NCBI GenBank assembly: GCA_037367355.1
Contig: CM074699.1
Span: 1,736,001 to 1,800,000, forward strand
Reading direction: 5' to 3'
Length of the DNA: 64,000 bases
Source: Neoscytalidium dimidiatum
Lineage: Eukaryota > Ascomycota > Dothideomycetes > Botryosphaeriales > Botryosphaeriaceae
Shown here: positions 10,022 through 22,300 of the stretch, in pieces
Layout of the letters: the number at the start of each line of letters is the position of its first letter
Numbering within the stretch: position 1 is the stretch's first letter
Made by a program: the position numbers and the translations under genes
The notes under the pieces: generated by a model
Seen by the model: the letters and a program-made list of their open reading frames with translations, nothing else
Told to the model about the DNA's origin: nothing
Databases searched by the model: none

Positions 10022-12504
10022 GCTTAGTGGCGGCAGACAGGCTGAATGGACGAGAGCTCGGGGGGGCTTAATGCAGGAGAAAATTGATTTGAGTAAGATA
10101 TGTCGACGCCAGAAGATTATAGGATTATGGAATGGGCTTGCGTGGCATCACACAACTTGGGGGCCACAGTAAGAACACAGAACGGTCAGGACGCTGCGCG
10201 AGAAGAATGGGTGGCAGCTTTAAGACAGCAGCGAGGTGCAGCGAAACCCCACTGTTGATAGCAAAGCGATCGAGGCTTCGCAGCAATCACAGCTGCAGGC
10301 AGCGGGGTAGATAGGGCTCGCTGAATAGTGCAGAGAGCGATGCACAAGGCGCAGTCAGCATCGCCCCGGGGATACAGCGAAATACACGGTGCGCGCGAGA
10401 TCTCGAATGACTGCCATAGCATGGTGTTGGCGTTGCACGAGGACGCCCAGGACTGAGCAGGCAGACAGGAAGGCGCCGCGGCGTTCGCGGAGGGCGGGAC
10501 GACCACTGCGGAGGTAGATGGGGGAAATTGATAAAGCTGCTGATAGACCGATAGCGCATGCCTGCGAGCTGCTGCATTCTGTTCCGCTGCCGCGACGATC
10601 GTTGACTGGACTCAGCTAGACGCAGCCTGACGCAGAGATAACTTCTCGTTAAGAACCGCAACCGAGCTGAACTCCGATGCCCTCCCTCCCTACTCGCTAA
10701 CGTGGAATTGTCGTTGTCATAATCTCGTCAGCAGCCTCCGATTCGGATCCTGTACGCACCTGTCGAGGACACGCTGAGTCGTCACTGTGGCGCTTTTCCA
10801 TCTCTATAATTTTTTTTCTCTTCCCTATCTTTCACCGGAGCGGGCAAAGCTTCTCAGCACAGATAGCGGCAACCGTAAAGAAGACGGCGGCATCCACATG
10901 GTCGGCGCCGAGTCCCTGTTCCTGACGATCGATCCGAAGGATCGTCGGGCGGCTGATGCGTGTCGACGCGTCTCCCAAAGCCCGAAAGGTCGCAACGCAT
11001 CCATTCCGGGCGGTTTCTGCACTCGCAGTTGCTCCCGGCTTGTCCGACGCCGGAGGTACCGGCAGAGAGTCATGACGTGCCGCGGAAACCACGTTGAACC
11101 ATCAGCTGCTAGCCGCGCTGGGACAGGATCAGGGGAGGATCTGCCCCTGGTGCGGTCTGTTAGGGTACCTGCTGAGGAGGATGAGATTGTAGCGCCGATG
11201 GCGGATCGTTGAGCCCTGCGCTGGGCGGCTGCAAGGAGACAGGATGCGGAAGGGATGTGCTGCGGAAGACTGGCGGCGTCCTTGGCAGCGCTGGAGGCAG
11301 GCGGCAGGCGGCAGGCGGCTCTACGTAGGAGGATGAAAAAGGTAGCGGCCGCAAGGGCCCGAAGCCGGCTCGCACAACGGCCGGCCAGCCAGCTGGAATG
11401 GCGCGAGAGAAAGGGAGAAGAGGCGGCGCGGTGACGGCGTGTTTGGGGCACGACTCGGCAGCTGTGGCGCATGGCATGGGCGTCGAATCGAAGGAGGAGC
11501 CGGAAGCGAGAGGATGCAGGCGCTCTTCGCGGCTTCATCCCTAAACTTTGTCTCGACGACCATTTCCTCGGCCATGCCGCCGCAGAGCTGCAAACGCGCC
11601 GCCTCTTAGCACCTCCGCCGGCCACGACATCGCTATAGGTGGACTGAAGGGTCTCCTGCAGTGCAGCAGCGGCTGGACACCAGCAGCGTGGCATGGCACC
11701 GCACATGCGGCAACAAGGCTGATAGCGTGCGCGGGCCATTACTGACATTTGGCAGGCCGAGTCGGTCGCTACGCCATCCTGCTTGACCAGTGCAGACTGA
11801 GCCTGGTCGCCGACGATCTGTCAACAGTGCTTCCCGAGTTCAGCGTCACTGGACCAGTGCCATGTGAAAGATGCAGCTGCCAGGGGCCTATTGCACAACT
11901 CCGGCCAACCCGTGGGGGTTCCGTCCTTTGCACCGCCCAGAGCGCGCCTATCCATTTGCCAATAACGTCGTGTAGATTGCGCAGGCAAGTACCCAGGTCC
12001 ACCCGAGCTCGAGGCTAAATGCCGTCAGGCCGGGCAGCCCAGCACCGTCGGCGACACCATGCGGGACATCATCGCTGATCCGGCATCTAAGTAGGAATAG
12101 CCAAGGCGTGGTGACGCCGTGCTGGGCCGTAGGGTCGGGCTGAACAAGGATGGCCGATGCCGCAAAGAGCTTCCTACGTTTAGGAGAATGTGGGTCCGCA
12201 GCTCCGATTGCCCAGTAAGGTAGGTGGCCAAGCCCGGAGTCGCTCTAAGCAGACACCAAGCCTTGTCTTTCTGAGTCGTCGCCATCTGCATCTCCAGATA
12301 ACCGACTCGGACCATCACGAATTGCCATTCTGCTCGCGACTCGGGTAGCCGAGCGATCGTCGTCCGTCAAATGCAATCAGTGCGTTTCAATAGTTGCTGA
12401 AATGGAGTCTACAAGCCTGACTGTCGCACACAGGCCACCCTTCGGCCCTTCTTTTCGCAGACTGCCCTCCCCTCAACACCACGCCCCCTCCCGTCGTCCC
12501 GTAT
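10022..12504. other. Long intergenic region without supported gene
   Basis: Nearly 2.5 kb separate the divergent upstream region of the MFS gene from the 3' end of the acyltransferase gene. Long open frames on the minus strand here (for example 10825-11748) have skewed A/R/S/C composition and no family match. A short imperfect GGCAGGC repeat lies near 11305-11325. Confidence 0.5.
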
Positions 12505-13993
12505 CTACTCTATCATGAAGTTCCACGCCACATGCGCCAAGACCTGGCTCGGGTAGTCGACCAACCGGTGGAATATCTCCGCTCCCGGCACTACCGCAAA
12601 GAAACACACCGCTAGGCAGAGAATGTTGCACGCTCCCTCCGGCCATTTTCTGTCGACGCGCAGGTGGAGAAAGAGCTTGATTCCAGCGGTGTAGATGATT
12701 GTCGCTTGGATGAGGAAGTAGCCTGCAGGTGGCCCGCTGTTAGTTGCATGCATTAACCACCTCCATGTGGGAGGTTGGGGGATTCTCTGCAGTGCTGCGT
12801 GGTCAAAGTGGGGCTGACTTACTGAATGACCGCCGTCCGAGGTAGGTGAAGAGTGGGTTTCTGAACATCAGCTGCAGTATATCCGACGTCTCCGTCATTA
12901 GCATGAAGCCCACGATGATCAGATAATTGTCGTCGCGCGCCAACGGCTGAGAGAAGTCAAGCCCATCGTTGAGCGATCCTGCGTTGTAGAGGCCCGTGTG
13001 ACCCTTCAACTCGGCGTTCGCATACGAGGGGCGCCAGGCGATCCACAAGTATTCCATGATCAGGCCAGCCAGCAAGAGAACGGCGTAGAGGATATACGAG
13101 GGACAGCGTACGGATCTGCCGCCGGGCAAACGGATTGGTACGCCGCGTTGGGCCTTCGCCTTGAAGTCCATGTTCATGGCCATGTCGGCGAGGAGGATGC
13201 CCGTGACCGAGTACCAAGCCCATGACTGGACCCACCATGCCGTCGCGATGAAGAACAAGAAGGCCTTGACGCGCCACGAGTTCCGGGTGTACGGAACGCA
13301 GATCATCGTCATGTAGACGGTGTAGCTCTGCGTAAAGACAATGCTGACAATGTACAGCATTTGCGACGGGAACGCCAAGCTGCCCTTCTGAGTGGCATAG
13401 TTTTTGTTGACCCAGAAAATCTCGAACATGGAGTTAAACCAGTTGAGAAAGTTCTGGATGCGCTCGGGAGTCGCAATTGTTACATTGCCGGTCCTGGTCT
13501 TGTAGTCGTCAATGTACTCCAGTCCAATTTGGTTGAGGACCACCGTTGAAAGCCCGAAGGCGATTGCAGTCGGTATCCATAGGCGGATGCCGCGGCGGAA
13601 GACCTGGCTGGCGACTGTTTGACGAGTCGGATTGTGCAAGAATGGGAGGATAATGGTGCGGGCGGAGAGAAGGATGATGAACGAATAGATGAGAGACTCG
13701 TTCCAGAAGAGGACGGAAAAGACTTTGCGAAGGATGATTTGATAGAATGGGCCATCTGTGTTCTCAGAGTCCTTGACCGCTGCAGGCGCAAAGACAGTCA
13801 GGAAGCACCAGACAAACGACTGGATGACGAGGAAACCACGGACGCCGAGGAGCCAGTCTTGCTCGGGATCAAGAGAGGGTGAGGAACGAAAGGAGACGAG
13901 AGAGCGGAGGAAGATGGTGTTGCTCGGGCTCACAGCAGCTGCAGGAGCACTGCTGTCCTCCTTCTCGCTCATGCGGGCAGTAGGAAGGCCCAT
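12505..13993 (-). CDS. Membrane acyltransferase-3 family protein
   Basis: The two exons are 13993-12823 and 12722-12505, encoding 462 residues. The donor is GTAAGT and the acceptor CTGCAG; the join reads GRRSFSYFLIQATII. The family start is the LDPEQDWLLGVRGFLVIQSF segment, matching the LxGLRG-type opening of acyltransferase-3 proteins, followed by VLFWNESLIYSFIILLSART and about ten membrane segments. This family moves acyl groups onto sugars or other hydroxyls at membranes. The gene lies in the same orientation as, and about 2.2 kb beyond, the GT2 synthase, and near a second acyltransferase fused to a GH16-like domain. Together these suggest an acylated surface polysaccharide. Acceptor and donor substrates are unknown. 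A second in-frame ATG (MSEKEDSS) seven codons in is an alternative start. Confidence 0.85.
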
Positions 13994-16158
13994 GACTGAG
14001 GAACTCTGTTGCTTGCTTGCTGACTGTGTGCTCCGCTAGGACAACAGATGGGAGGTGGCAGCCGGACCAAAAGGCGAGTCTTGTCTGGCTGAGAGAAGGC
14101 TGCTGGAGGCCGGCGTGTTCCCAGGCCGCACTGAACTTTATCGTCCACGGATGCAGGTTGCAGCTGGCGGACTGCACGGCCCGGACAAGCATGTTGCGGC
14201 GGCATTGGCAGGGCAGCTGGGCAGAGTGGGTGAATGGATGATGGCGGAAGGGCAGACGAGTCCGGGCGCCAGCAAGGGCAACAAACAGAGCGCTCTCTCT
14301 CGCAGCAGTAGCAGGGAGGGAGCAGCAGGCCGGCTGGCGCTGGCGAGGCTCGGACCTCGTGGTCCGTGAAGGGCTGGTGGGAGGGACGGTGGTGTCAAAA
14401 TCGGGGTAGATCGTCAGACCGGGCGGCACGCACAGGTAGCACGCGAAGAGAGAAATGGACGGGGAAGAGTGTTCGCTCGGGCGAGCTGGAGGCATCACGG
14501 TTGCGTAATGGCACAGCTCAGATAGCGGAGCGCAAAGTCGGGCGGAGTGGCGTCCGCCTCGACTCAGGCACGACCATCTGGCCCATCCTGCTGATGCGGT
14601 GCCTGGCGTGCCCGATAGGCCCTTTTTTTTTTTTTTTGGTTCAGTCCAAATCGAGCGAGCGTGGTGTGCGTGTTGGTCTGCCGGTAGCCGTCTGCTCGCC
14701 AGGCCGTGGCAGCCCACCGCCCTTCGGCTGGCTTCGCAGGCCTTCCTTGTTAGCCCCAGTACTGCCGTGGTACTACCAAGCGTTTCAGCCGATAAGCCTC
14801 TCCCGCCCGCCTGGCTGACCCCCGAGCCGTGCGCTAGGGGCCCTGTCTGCGTCTGCATCTGCATCTGCATCTGCGTCTGCGTCTGCGTCTGCCCTGTCTT
14901 TGCTACGGTTGCTGTCAATGCTTGTTTGCTGCTGCACCTCGCCTGCTCCGATCCACCACCAAATCACCATCCCAGTACAAGGCCTGCCGCTGCCTCCGTC
15001 CAATTCCGACTGTCGGCCATTTTTGTCTCCGGCCCCCAATCACCGCTTCCGCTGCCGCCAAGGTCGTTCTCTAGCCGCAACGACAGGACAAGGCTTGAGG
15101 ACGCGTCCTTCCGCAGCCCAGATTCCCTTATCGCCTCTTTTGCGCCATCGCGGCTCTAGCTGAGTGCTCTGCACCGTAGCCGCAATGTGCCCGCGCGTCG
15201 CCTCTCCTGCACGCTATCTGCCGTGTCCGCCCTCCTCTGCGTGTTTGCCGTCACGAAAACAGACCAGCGCCACGCTGTGTATAGCGTTGTAATGCCACAA
15301 CGTGCAGTAGTTGCTTGGCTAGCTTTACACTATGCTTGCCCCATTCGGGTCCATCTCCTTCTCAATATTGTTGAGTATCGTTACAACATGGATATTGTTC
15401 ATGTTGACCGCACCCTCGTGGCTGGCCCTCTCTGCCGCAAGGCGATGCCAAGGTCGAGAGAAAAATAAGCACGTCCAGACCTGCTGCGTTGAGCCAGGGA
15501 GATAGGTTGTCTTGCGCGCTCCTGCTCACCTGATGCTCGTGTCTGTCCGTTATCTCATTTCCTTCGAAAAAATTGGCCCAAGACCGTTTTTGTGTCAATC
15601 CGACGCAGCCATGCTCCCTTACAAGCTGGGGAAGCTTTGTCTCACCCCTGTTGTCTCCCCACATCCTTATGTTGTGTGAGATCCTCAAAATTTCCCTTGT
15701 GGCACGCTGCCGCCAAAAACGGGCGCAGGCTGATTGACGGCGCATCTGCCGAGCCAGACGTCATATCTCTGGGCCGCAGCGCTGGGATCATCCTGACAAG
15801 GTGTCCTGAGGGACGGGAGAGCGCCGTCGGTTTTATGCAAATCTTTTATTTTCCTAGTCTTAACTTCATCGGTCGCGCCGTTTCTCTAGCATTAAAACGT
15901 GACCGGCAGTAATTAGGCTTATCTCTTGGACAAGCAGTGACAAGCATCCAGCATCCTGTATGTGCAGTAGCATGCATCCCCATTTCGCCACATAAACTCC
16001 TAAGTCCGTCTTAAAAAAAAACAAAAAAAAAACACCGGCTTCGCGTAAAGGTGTGCAGAAAAAGAAACATGTACATGAATGCGATGCATGGTGCAGGGGG
16101 GCTGTGGACGCGTGCACCCGCGCTGCACACGGACCGAAAGCCGCGCGACCACCCAACT
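13994..16158. other. Intergenic region between AT3 and GT2 genes
   Basis: About 2.2 kb comprise the upstream region of the acyltransferase gene and the 3' flank of the glycosyltransferase gene. It contains poly(T) near 14628-14639, a hexamer repeat at 14845-14892 and poly(A)-type tracts near 16013-16034. No gene is supported. Confidence 0.55.
14845..14892. repeat. Hexanucleotide repeat (RTCTGC)8
   Basis: Eight head-to-tail units of GTCTGC or ATCTGC run in the order G,G,A,A,A,G,G,G at the first base. It lies between the acyltransferase and glycosyltransferase genes, outside coding sequence. Confidence 0.9.
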
Positions 16159-17747
16159 TTACGACCGCGCCGTCGGGTTCCAGTTGTTGTAGTTGACCAG
16201 CTGGCGTGCATTTCCGTACAACCCAATCGTTGCGTTCAAGACAAGGTAGAACGGGTATAGCACAGAGAACATCACAATCATTCGCAGATTGACAAACTCC
16301 GACCGCACGCGAGCAGTGATCCACAGCGTTGCGATCAGACAGGCAATCCTGCAGGCTATGTCAGCTAATGATCTGAGACACTGAGCGGGGAAATATGCTT
16401 CTGTGGGGAAACGTACGTGATAACGAAGAACCAGACAGATACCGGGAACGTGAACCAGATAAGCTTGACAAACTGCACCGGGTTCGACGGCCACTTCGTG
16501 ATGACGAACCCAAAGACTAGGCAGGTGTATTGCGTGACGAGATAGTAGCTCAGCTCACGGATGGCCAAAAGGGAGAAAAGGCCGAACCGAACTTTCAATC
16601 TCCGAGGGGAACCATCGGGCGATTTATTGTACGCAAGCTTGCAGTGCTTGATGCTCGCTTGCGTCCAACCCTGCGCCCACCGCAGCCTCTGTTTCCAGAA
16701 GGACGCGAGGGTGGTCGGCGCCAGCTCATAGGACACGACATTCAAGTCATGAACCGTGTTGGCGCCACGTGACACAGCTCGCAAGGCCGAGTCAATGTCT
16801 TCGGTGAGCATGTCCCCGTCCATTCTGAGGTCCTTGAGCAGCGAGGCGCGCCAGTAGCCGTTGGATCCGCAGAACAGACCGAACTCCCACATGGTTGCAC
16901 GACCAGGGTGAGACACGGCGTAGATCTTGTCGAACTCGACAGCGATCATACTGGCCAGCACACAGTCCTTGGAGTTGAAGACAACACATCGGCCCTGGAC
17001 AATGTCCACGGTGGAGTCCTGGCAGAAGCGCTCGGCAGCCCACCGCGGTCCATGCGGGTGCGGATAGTGGTCGCAGTCGTAGATTGCAATAACATCCGAA
17101 CCAGTGTCAAGAGTGAAGAAGTAGTTGAGGTTGTCGGCCTTCGATGTCGAGTTGGGAACTTTGATGACCCGCAACTGCGGAAACTTGGATTGAAGATCTC
17201 GCAGCTCAGTCTCGAGCGGCTCGATGGGCTTAGGCGTGTTGTACAGGATGTTGATCCTGATCTTGTCGACAGGGTAGACGATCTTCGTGAGAGCGTGCAG
17301 AGCGCGATCCATAATGATATCCTTCTCGTTGGGAAGGTAGGCAACGATCAGGATGTCGATGATAGGTAGGTCCTCGTCCGGGGTCGGGAAACTCCAACCC
17401 CTCTCCTCCGCCTTCATGACGGCCTTTCGAGCATCGCGAACGGGCGAAAGACTCAGAAAGGCTTCAATGACAGTAGAGGCGGAGATGTAGAAGTTGGTGG
17501 CTAGGTAGACGAACCAGAAGATGCCGATCCACTTGTTTGTGGCCACCATGTAGATGCAAACGGAGAAGACAAAGTAGGAGAGGACCAGAGCGAACGGGGT
17601 CCACTCTGTGATGAAGTCCGAGATGCGAGCCAGCAAACTCGGCGTGGGAGGGCGTTCAGGCAGGCCTCCATCAGAAGACGGAGCACTGTAGAACGACTTG
17701 GGCTGCTCTTCCTCAATGGTGACAGTGAAGTCTTTGGAGTCAGCCAT
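16159..17747 (-). CDS. Family-2 processive polysaccharide synthase (glycosyltransferase)
   Basis: The two exons are 17747-16417 and 16348-16159, encoding 506 residues. The donor GTACGT and acceptor CTGCAG join FFVIT to IACLIATLWITARV. I chose the ATG of MADSKDFTV. Two N-terminal membrane segments (about residues 45-90) precede the cytosolic GT-A domain. Its motifs are DILIVAYLPNEKDII, AIYDCDHYPHP (metal-binding DxD, near residue 222), the catalytic TEDIDSALR (near 316) and QRLRWAQGW (QxxRW, near 356), followed by four or so C-terminal membrane segments. This is the full set for processive beta-glycosyltransferases such as cellulose, chitin and hyaluronan synthases. It resembles the fungal GT2 type known as CPS1/GT2 that is linked to hyphal surface properties; orthology is inferred. 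The polymer is unknown. The neighbouring acyltransferases suggest the product is acylated. Confidence 0.9.
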
Positions 17748-19320
17748 GTTGGAGGAGGAGGACTGGGTCTGGCAGAAGGCGGAAACGACAGTGACGAGCC
17801 GGAGACTCAATGCGGACTCGGAGAAGAAATAGCGACTGAGGGTCAAGCAACGAGCGCAAGACGGGACTGGACTCTGGCGATCTGTTGACCGAGAGCACGA
17901 GTCGACGGAAACGAGCGATTGCCAGACGCTCGGTCAATGGCTTGAGATGGCAAGCTTAAGAAAAAGATATGGGCCGAAATTGGCAAGACCGAATTGGCGA
18001 CATGGATGGGGAGCCACCCTTTGGTGGGCCAGGGCGGCTTCCATGCATCGGTAAATTTCTCATCTCCATGGAGGTGGATGACCGGGGTGGCAGCGGGGCA
18101 GGCAGGGTATGAGTAGGGCAGCACGGCTCGCGGGAGCACGGTCCTGCTCGCAGGTTAGGACTCCTCGCCGGCGTCTGCAGCTGGATGTGACGGTCCGCCA
18201 GCTGCCTTGCGTGTTGATGCTATGGAAATATTGGAAATTAGGAAGTGTCCATAGGGGCGGGCGCTGATAGGCGGACTGGGTTGCCTTGGGGTGCCGGGCG
18301 GCGGCTGCAGGCTGTAGCTGAGCGTGCGGCTGCTGGAGGCGCTGGCCGGGCTGCCGCTCGATCGGCCAGCTGCTGCTCTGCGCGCTGCGCTGGCCATGGG
18401 CGGGCACAGCGTGGGCGTGGACGTGGGCGGTGGGGCTGCAATTGGCACGGCGGTGCTGGTAGTGGGCAGCAAAAGCAAGACAAGGCGGTCGTCGGAGCAG
18501 CAGCAGGGGTGGAGCAGCAGGCGGGCGCCAGGCGCCAGGGGTGGCACCGACGCTGGGCTGGGCTGGGTTCCTGGTGGGCGGCCAGTGGCTTGTGCCAGCC
18601 GCGAGCCCCTGCGCCCACGATGATCTTCCGCAGCGACACCACCCTCTGCCTCGCCGTCAATCATCGCCTCTCCCATCGTAGCCTGCGCCGCACGCCATCT
18701 CTCCGATCATGGGCGCGCCCACACACACACACACGCACACCCTATGCCGCGACTCGCTCGCAGATTCGGTCCGCGCTCTTCCAGCTGCCATCTGCTAACG
18801 CACGCACTGTGCACGCCCGTCGTCGATACCGGCCCACCGCCCGCGGGCACTCAGATGCGACTCCTCGCCCACCATCCGCCACATATCACCGCTGCCTTGG
18901 CATGCAGCCCTCATTCTGGCCTGCTTGCCGATACGAACGCCCGCCGAACGGCCTGTTCAAAGCTTCCTTTCCTGCACGCCGCGCCAAGCCAGGTACCTGA
19001 CCGACGCCAAAGCAAGATGCATGCGCGCAGGGACCAGGGCCCACGCCTGCACGCCAGGGCATCGAAGGCCGCCCGAATTTTTGTGAGGCCTTTCTGTTGC
19101 GCCGCTATGATGCTTGACCGCGGCCGATCCGCCTGATGAGTCCGCCCTTTCCAGCAATGCTCCGCCGTCAATGTCCCACCGTGAGCCCGTCCGATATCTG
19201 CTGCCACGCTCTGCTTCCTCTTCCGGCCGATAGCAACATTAAACGCTCTGAAACCCGCATTCCCACGGCTGCGTGCCGGCGCTCGTTCTCTCTCCCTTCC
19301 TTGCCGTGCGAGTCTTTCAC
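17748..19320. promoter_or_regulatory. Divergent intergenic region of GT2 and GH16-acyltransferase genes
   Basis: About 1.57 kb separate two oppositely transcribed genes of the proposed polysaccharide locus, so it probably carries both promoters. It is GC-rich with pyrimidine-rich tracts near the GH16 gene and a short (CA)n run near 18720-18737. I see no clear TATA box. Overlapping long frames here lack family resemblance. Confidence 0.5.
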
Positions 19321-22300
19321 ATGGCCTCCTCCACAAAGCTCTCCTGCCTGGCGGCTGCCGTGCTGGGCCTTCTCTTTTTAGCACACCCTGCCTCTGCTGC
19401 TCTCTCGGACTGCTCTTGCGGTTTCTACGATGACACCACTGGCGACCTCTTCACTGAGTCTATGATCCAGTACTTCAATGAGACCTCGGACCTGGACCAA
19501 TTCATCGTCGAGAACTTCGAGCATAAGTCTGAGAAGAGCTGGAACAGCAAGTTCCGCCAGGGCGCTCTCCCCAAGAACGTCGTCAACAACAGCACCTCTC
19601 TCGAACTCTACTGCGACCCCTATACCGATGCCCACGTTGTCAATGGCGGAAGCATCAGATCTGTCCGTCGTGACATGCAGTACGGCTCATTCCGTTCCCT
19701 TATGCGTGGTCCTCGCCAGGGCATGGGCGGCAGTTCCATGACCATGAGGCTGCTGTTCAACGAGACTGAGTCCATGGAGATAAACGTCATGAACACCGAC
19801 TCCAATGCCACGGCTTGGGTTAGCACTCTGATGCAGAACGAGTGGCCAGACCGTGACTTGGGCATCAATTACACCATTCTTGGAAACAGCTCACTTATCA
19901 ATGGCACCGCTTGGCCCTGGGACTTCATGGAACTCCGCATCGATTGGACCGACAAGGAAGTCCGCTATTATATCGGACAAAACAACAGCCGTACAGTGAC
20001 CAAGAGGAAACACGGCCACATCCCGACGACTCCTTCGCCTCTTTACTTCCGTCATTGGTCCATCGGCAACACTTATTCCATGGAAGGTCCTCCTTACTGG
20101 CGGTCTGTAGCCAACGTCGGTTGGATGCGCATGTTCTTCAACACCTCAACCATGACAAGTGAACAGCATGAGGAATTCGACTCCCGGTGTACTATCGAAG
20201 ACGCCTGCTCCATGAACGATATGAGCCTCCGTCTTGTTTCCTCTTTTGCGACCAATGCCACCGTGAAGTGGAAGCATCACGATCCTCGCGGTGGCCTCCT
20301 CACCGCGCCCCTCTGGATATCCGTTATCATGGCTGTTTTCTCGACCTTCCTTTTAATCCATGCTTTCGTGAAGAAGGCTCGCGGGAGAAAGGCAGCAGCT
20401 GGCCATGGTCATGGTCATGGTCCAGTGAAGGAGGTTGGAAGCGATTCTGATCGTTCTTCTCCTGTTCCGCCGTACAGGTCGACGGAACCGAGCATTATCG
20501 CGTCTAGTAGCACAACTCCGTTCAATCAGACTAGACCGTCCACCCCAGACAAAAAGCACAGCAGTGAAGCGCTTCCCCGACGCTCGGACTTCACTCTCTC
20601 CGCATCCGGTTGTTCGACTCCACTGCCCCGCTACGAAAGCAGGGAATATCTCGGTCGCTACGAAGACGATGCAATCACGCCGGTTTCTTCAACGCCGACT
20701 TTACCGAATGTGACACCTGATGCGCCTGCCTTTCCTCCGTCGACCAGGGCGTCGTCGCTGAGGAATGCCGTTGTTTACACGGATAATGCTGCCATGCCGG
20801 AATACGCAGTGCCCGATTCAGCCAGAGATTCCGCACAGACTCTCGTTCTCAAGACTCCTATCTCACCGGTTTTACCCAAGTCACCAACATCTCCAGGACC
20901 GTGGTCACCTAAGAACAGGGAAAAGGGGTTTGGCGCTGCGAGAGTCAAGGAGGTTGCCGAAGAACCCAAGGAGCATCCACTCAAGACAGCGACAAATGCA
21001 GCAGAGGCGAAACCTGCTGACAAGGTACCCACTGCGAAAAGGGCACGCGTTGACTACCTGGCTGGTTTGGTTGCGCTCTGTTCAATCTTCGTCACGCTCA
21101 TTCACTTCCACCTGACCTACGTACCCGCTGTCGTTATACCAGGCGCGTTTGTCCACTATAGCAGCGAGCTATGGGCAGAAAAGCTCATCTCTCCGTTCAT
21201 CATGAACCAGATGTGGCTCGGCGTCTTCTTCACCACCTCGACGCGTTTCCTTTCCGCAAGATATTTCCGTGAGGGTAAGCTTGACGTCATCGCGGAGCGT
21301 GCCGTGAAGCGAGCACCGCGTCTCATGATCCCTGTCACCGCCATGGTCCTTTTGGAGTACTTTTTCGTCGATGTCGGTGCGACCAAATACCTTGAGTATC
21401 TGCCCTCGGTGACTTGGTCAACATGGGGTTACGTGTCCAAGTTCCCGTCGGTTGGCCACTTCATCAGCGAAGTTCTGGAGTTGGTGTATCTCATCCCCAA
21501 CGCCGTGCCTCAGATCACGTTCAACTACTGCACAGGAGTTTTGTGGACCATTGCTGTACAATTGCAAGGCTCTTGGATCGTACTTCTTGGCGCAGTTGTT
21601 GTGCGGGAAATGAAGACTCCATGGAAGCGCTTCGGGTACTACGCCTTCTGTGTGGTCAACAATTGGTATGCGCGCAACTGGGGCAGCTTCTTCTGGCTCG
21701 GTCTTATGCTCACCGATTTGGATATCACCTACAAGTGGAGAAAATACCTGTACCCGCGTCCGCTGGTGTACTACCCGTTGATCTCTTTCTGCGTGTTCAT
21801 GACTCTCGTTGGTTTCACGATGAATTTGTTGCCCCAGTGGATCTCCTACAACTTCACCACCCACGAGAACGGCATTCATCCGGACCAAGAATCTGGTCTA
21901 CCCATCCGAGATACGGCGAACTACGGCTACCCCAACTATTATGAGCCGCGCTTCAACATGCTTCTCTTTGCCGTTGGCATGCAAGCCATCGTCGAGCTTT
22001 CGACCGTTGTTCAGAAGATACTTTCTTTTCCCGTGCTTGTTTGGGTGTTCCCGCACATTTTTACCATATATCTCATCCACGGCTTCATTTTCTGGAGCTG
22101 GGGCGCCTGGCTGTGCGTCTTCCTCGCAAGCAAGGACTTTGTGTACTGGCTGAACATCCTTCTTGTCGGAGTTACCTGCTACGCCATCATTATACTCTCG
22201 CTGCCAATTGTAACGCCGGCAATTGAAATCCTGGGCCGCGATATCACCATCAACATCTGGGACTTCGCCAATGAAAAGCCGCCCCCAAAGAAGGATACGC

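Noticed and set aside
10825..11748. 307-codon minus-strand open frame
   Set aside because: No family resemblance and a strongly skewed R/A/S/C composition in a GC-rich intergenic region.
13869..14918. 349-codon minus-strand open frame
   Set aside because: It overlaps the start of the acyltransferase gene on the same strand in another frame and contains simple-repeat translation (TQTQTQMQMQ); it is a shadow frame.
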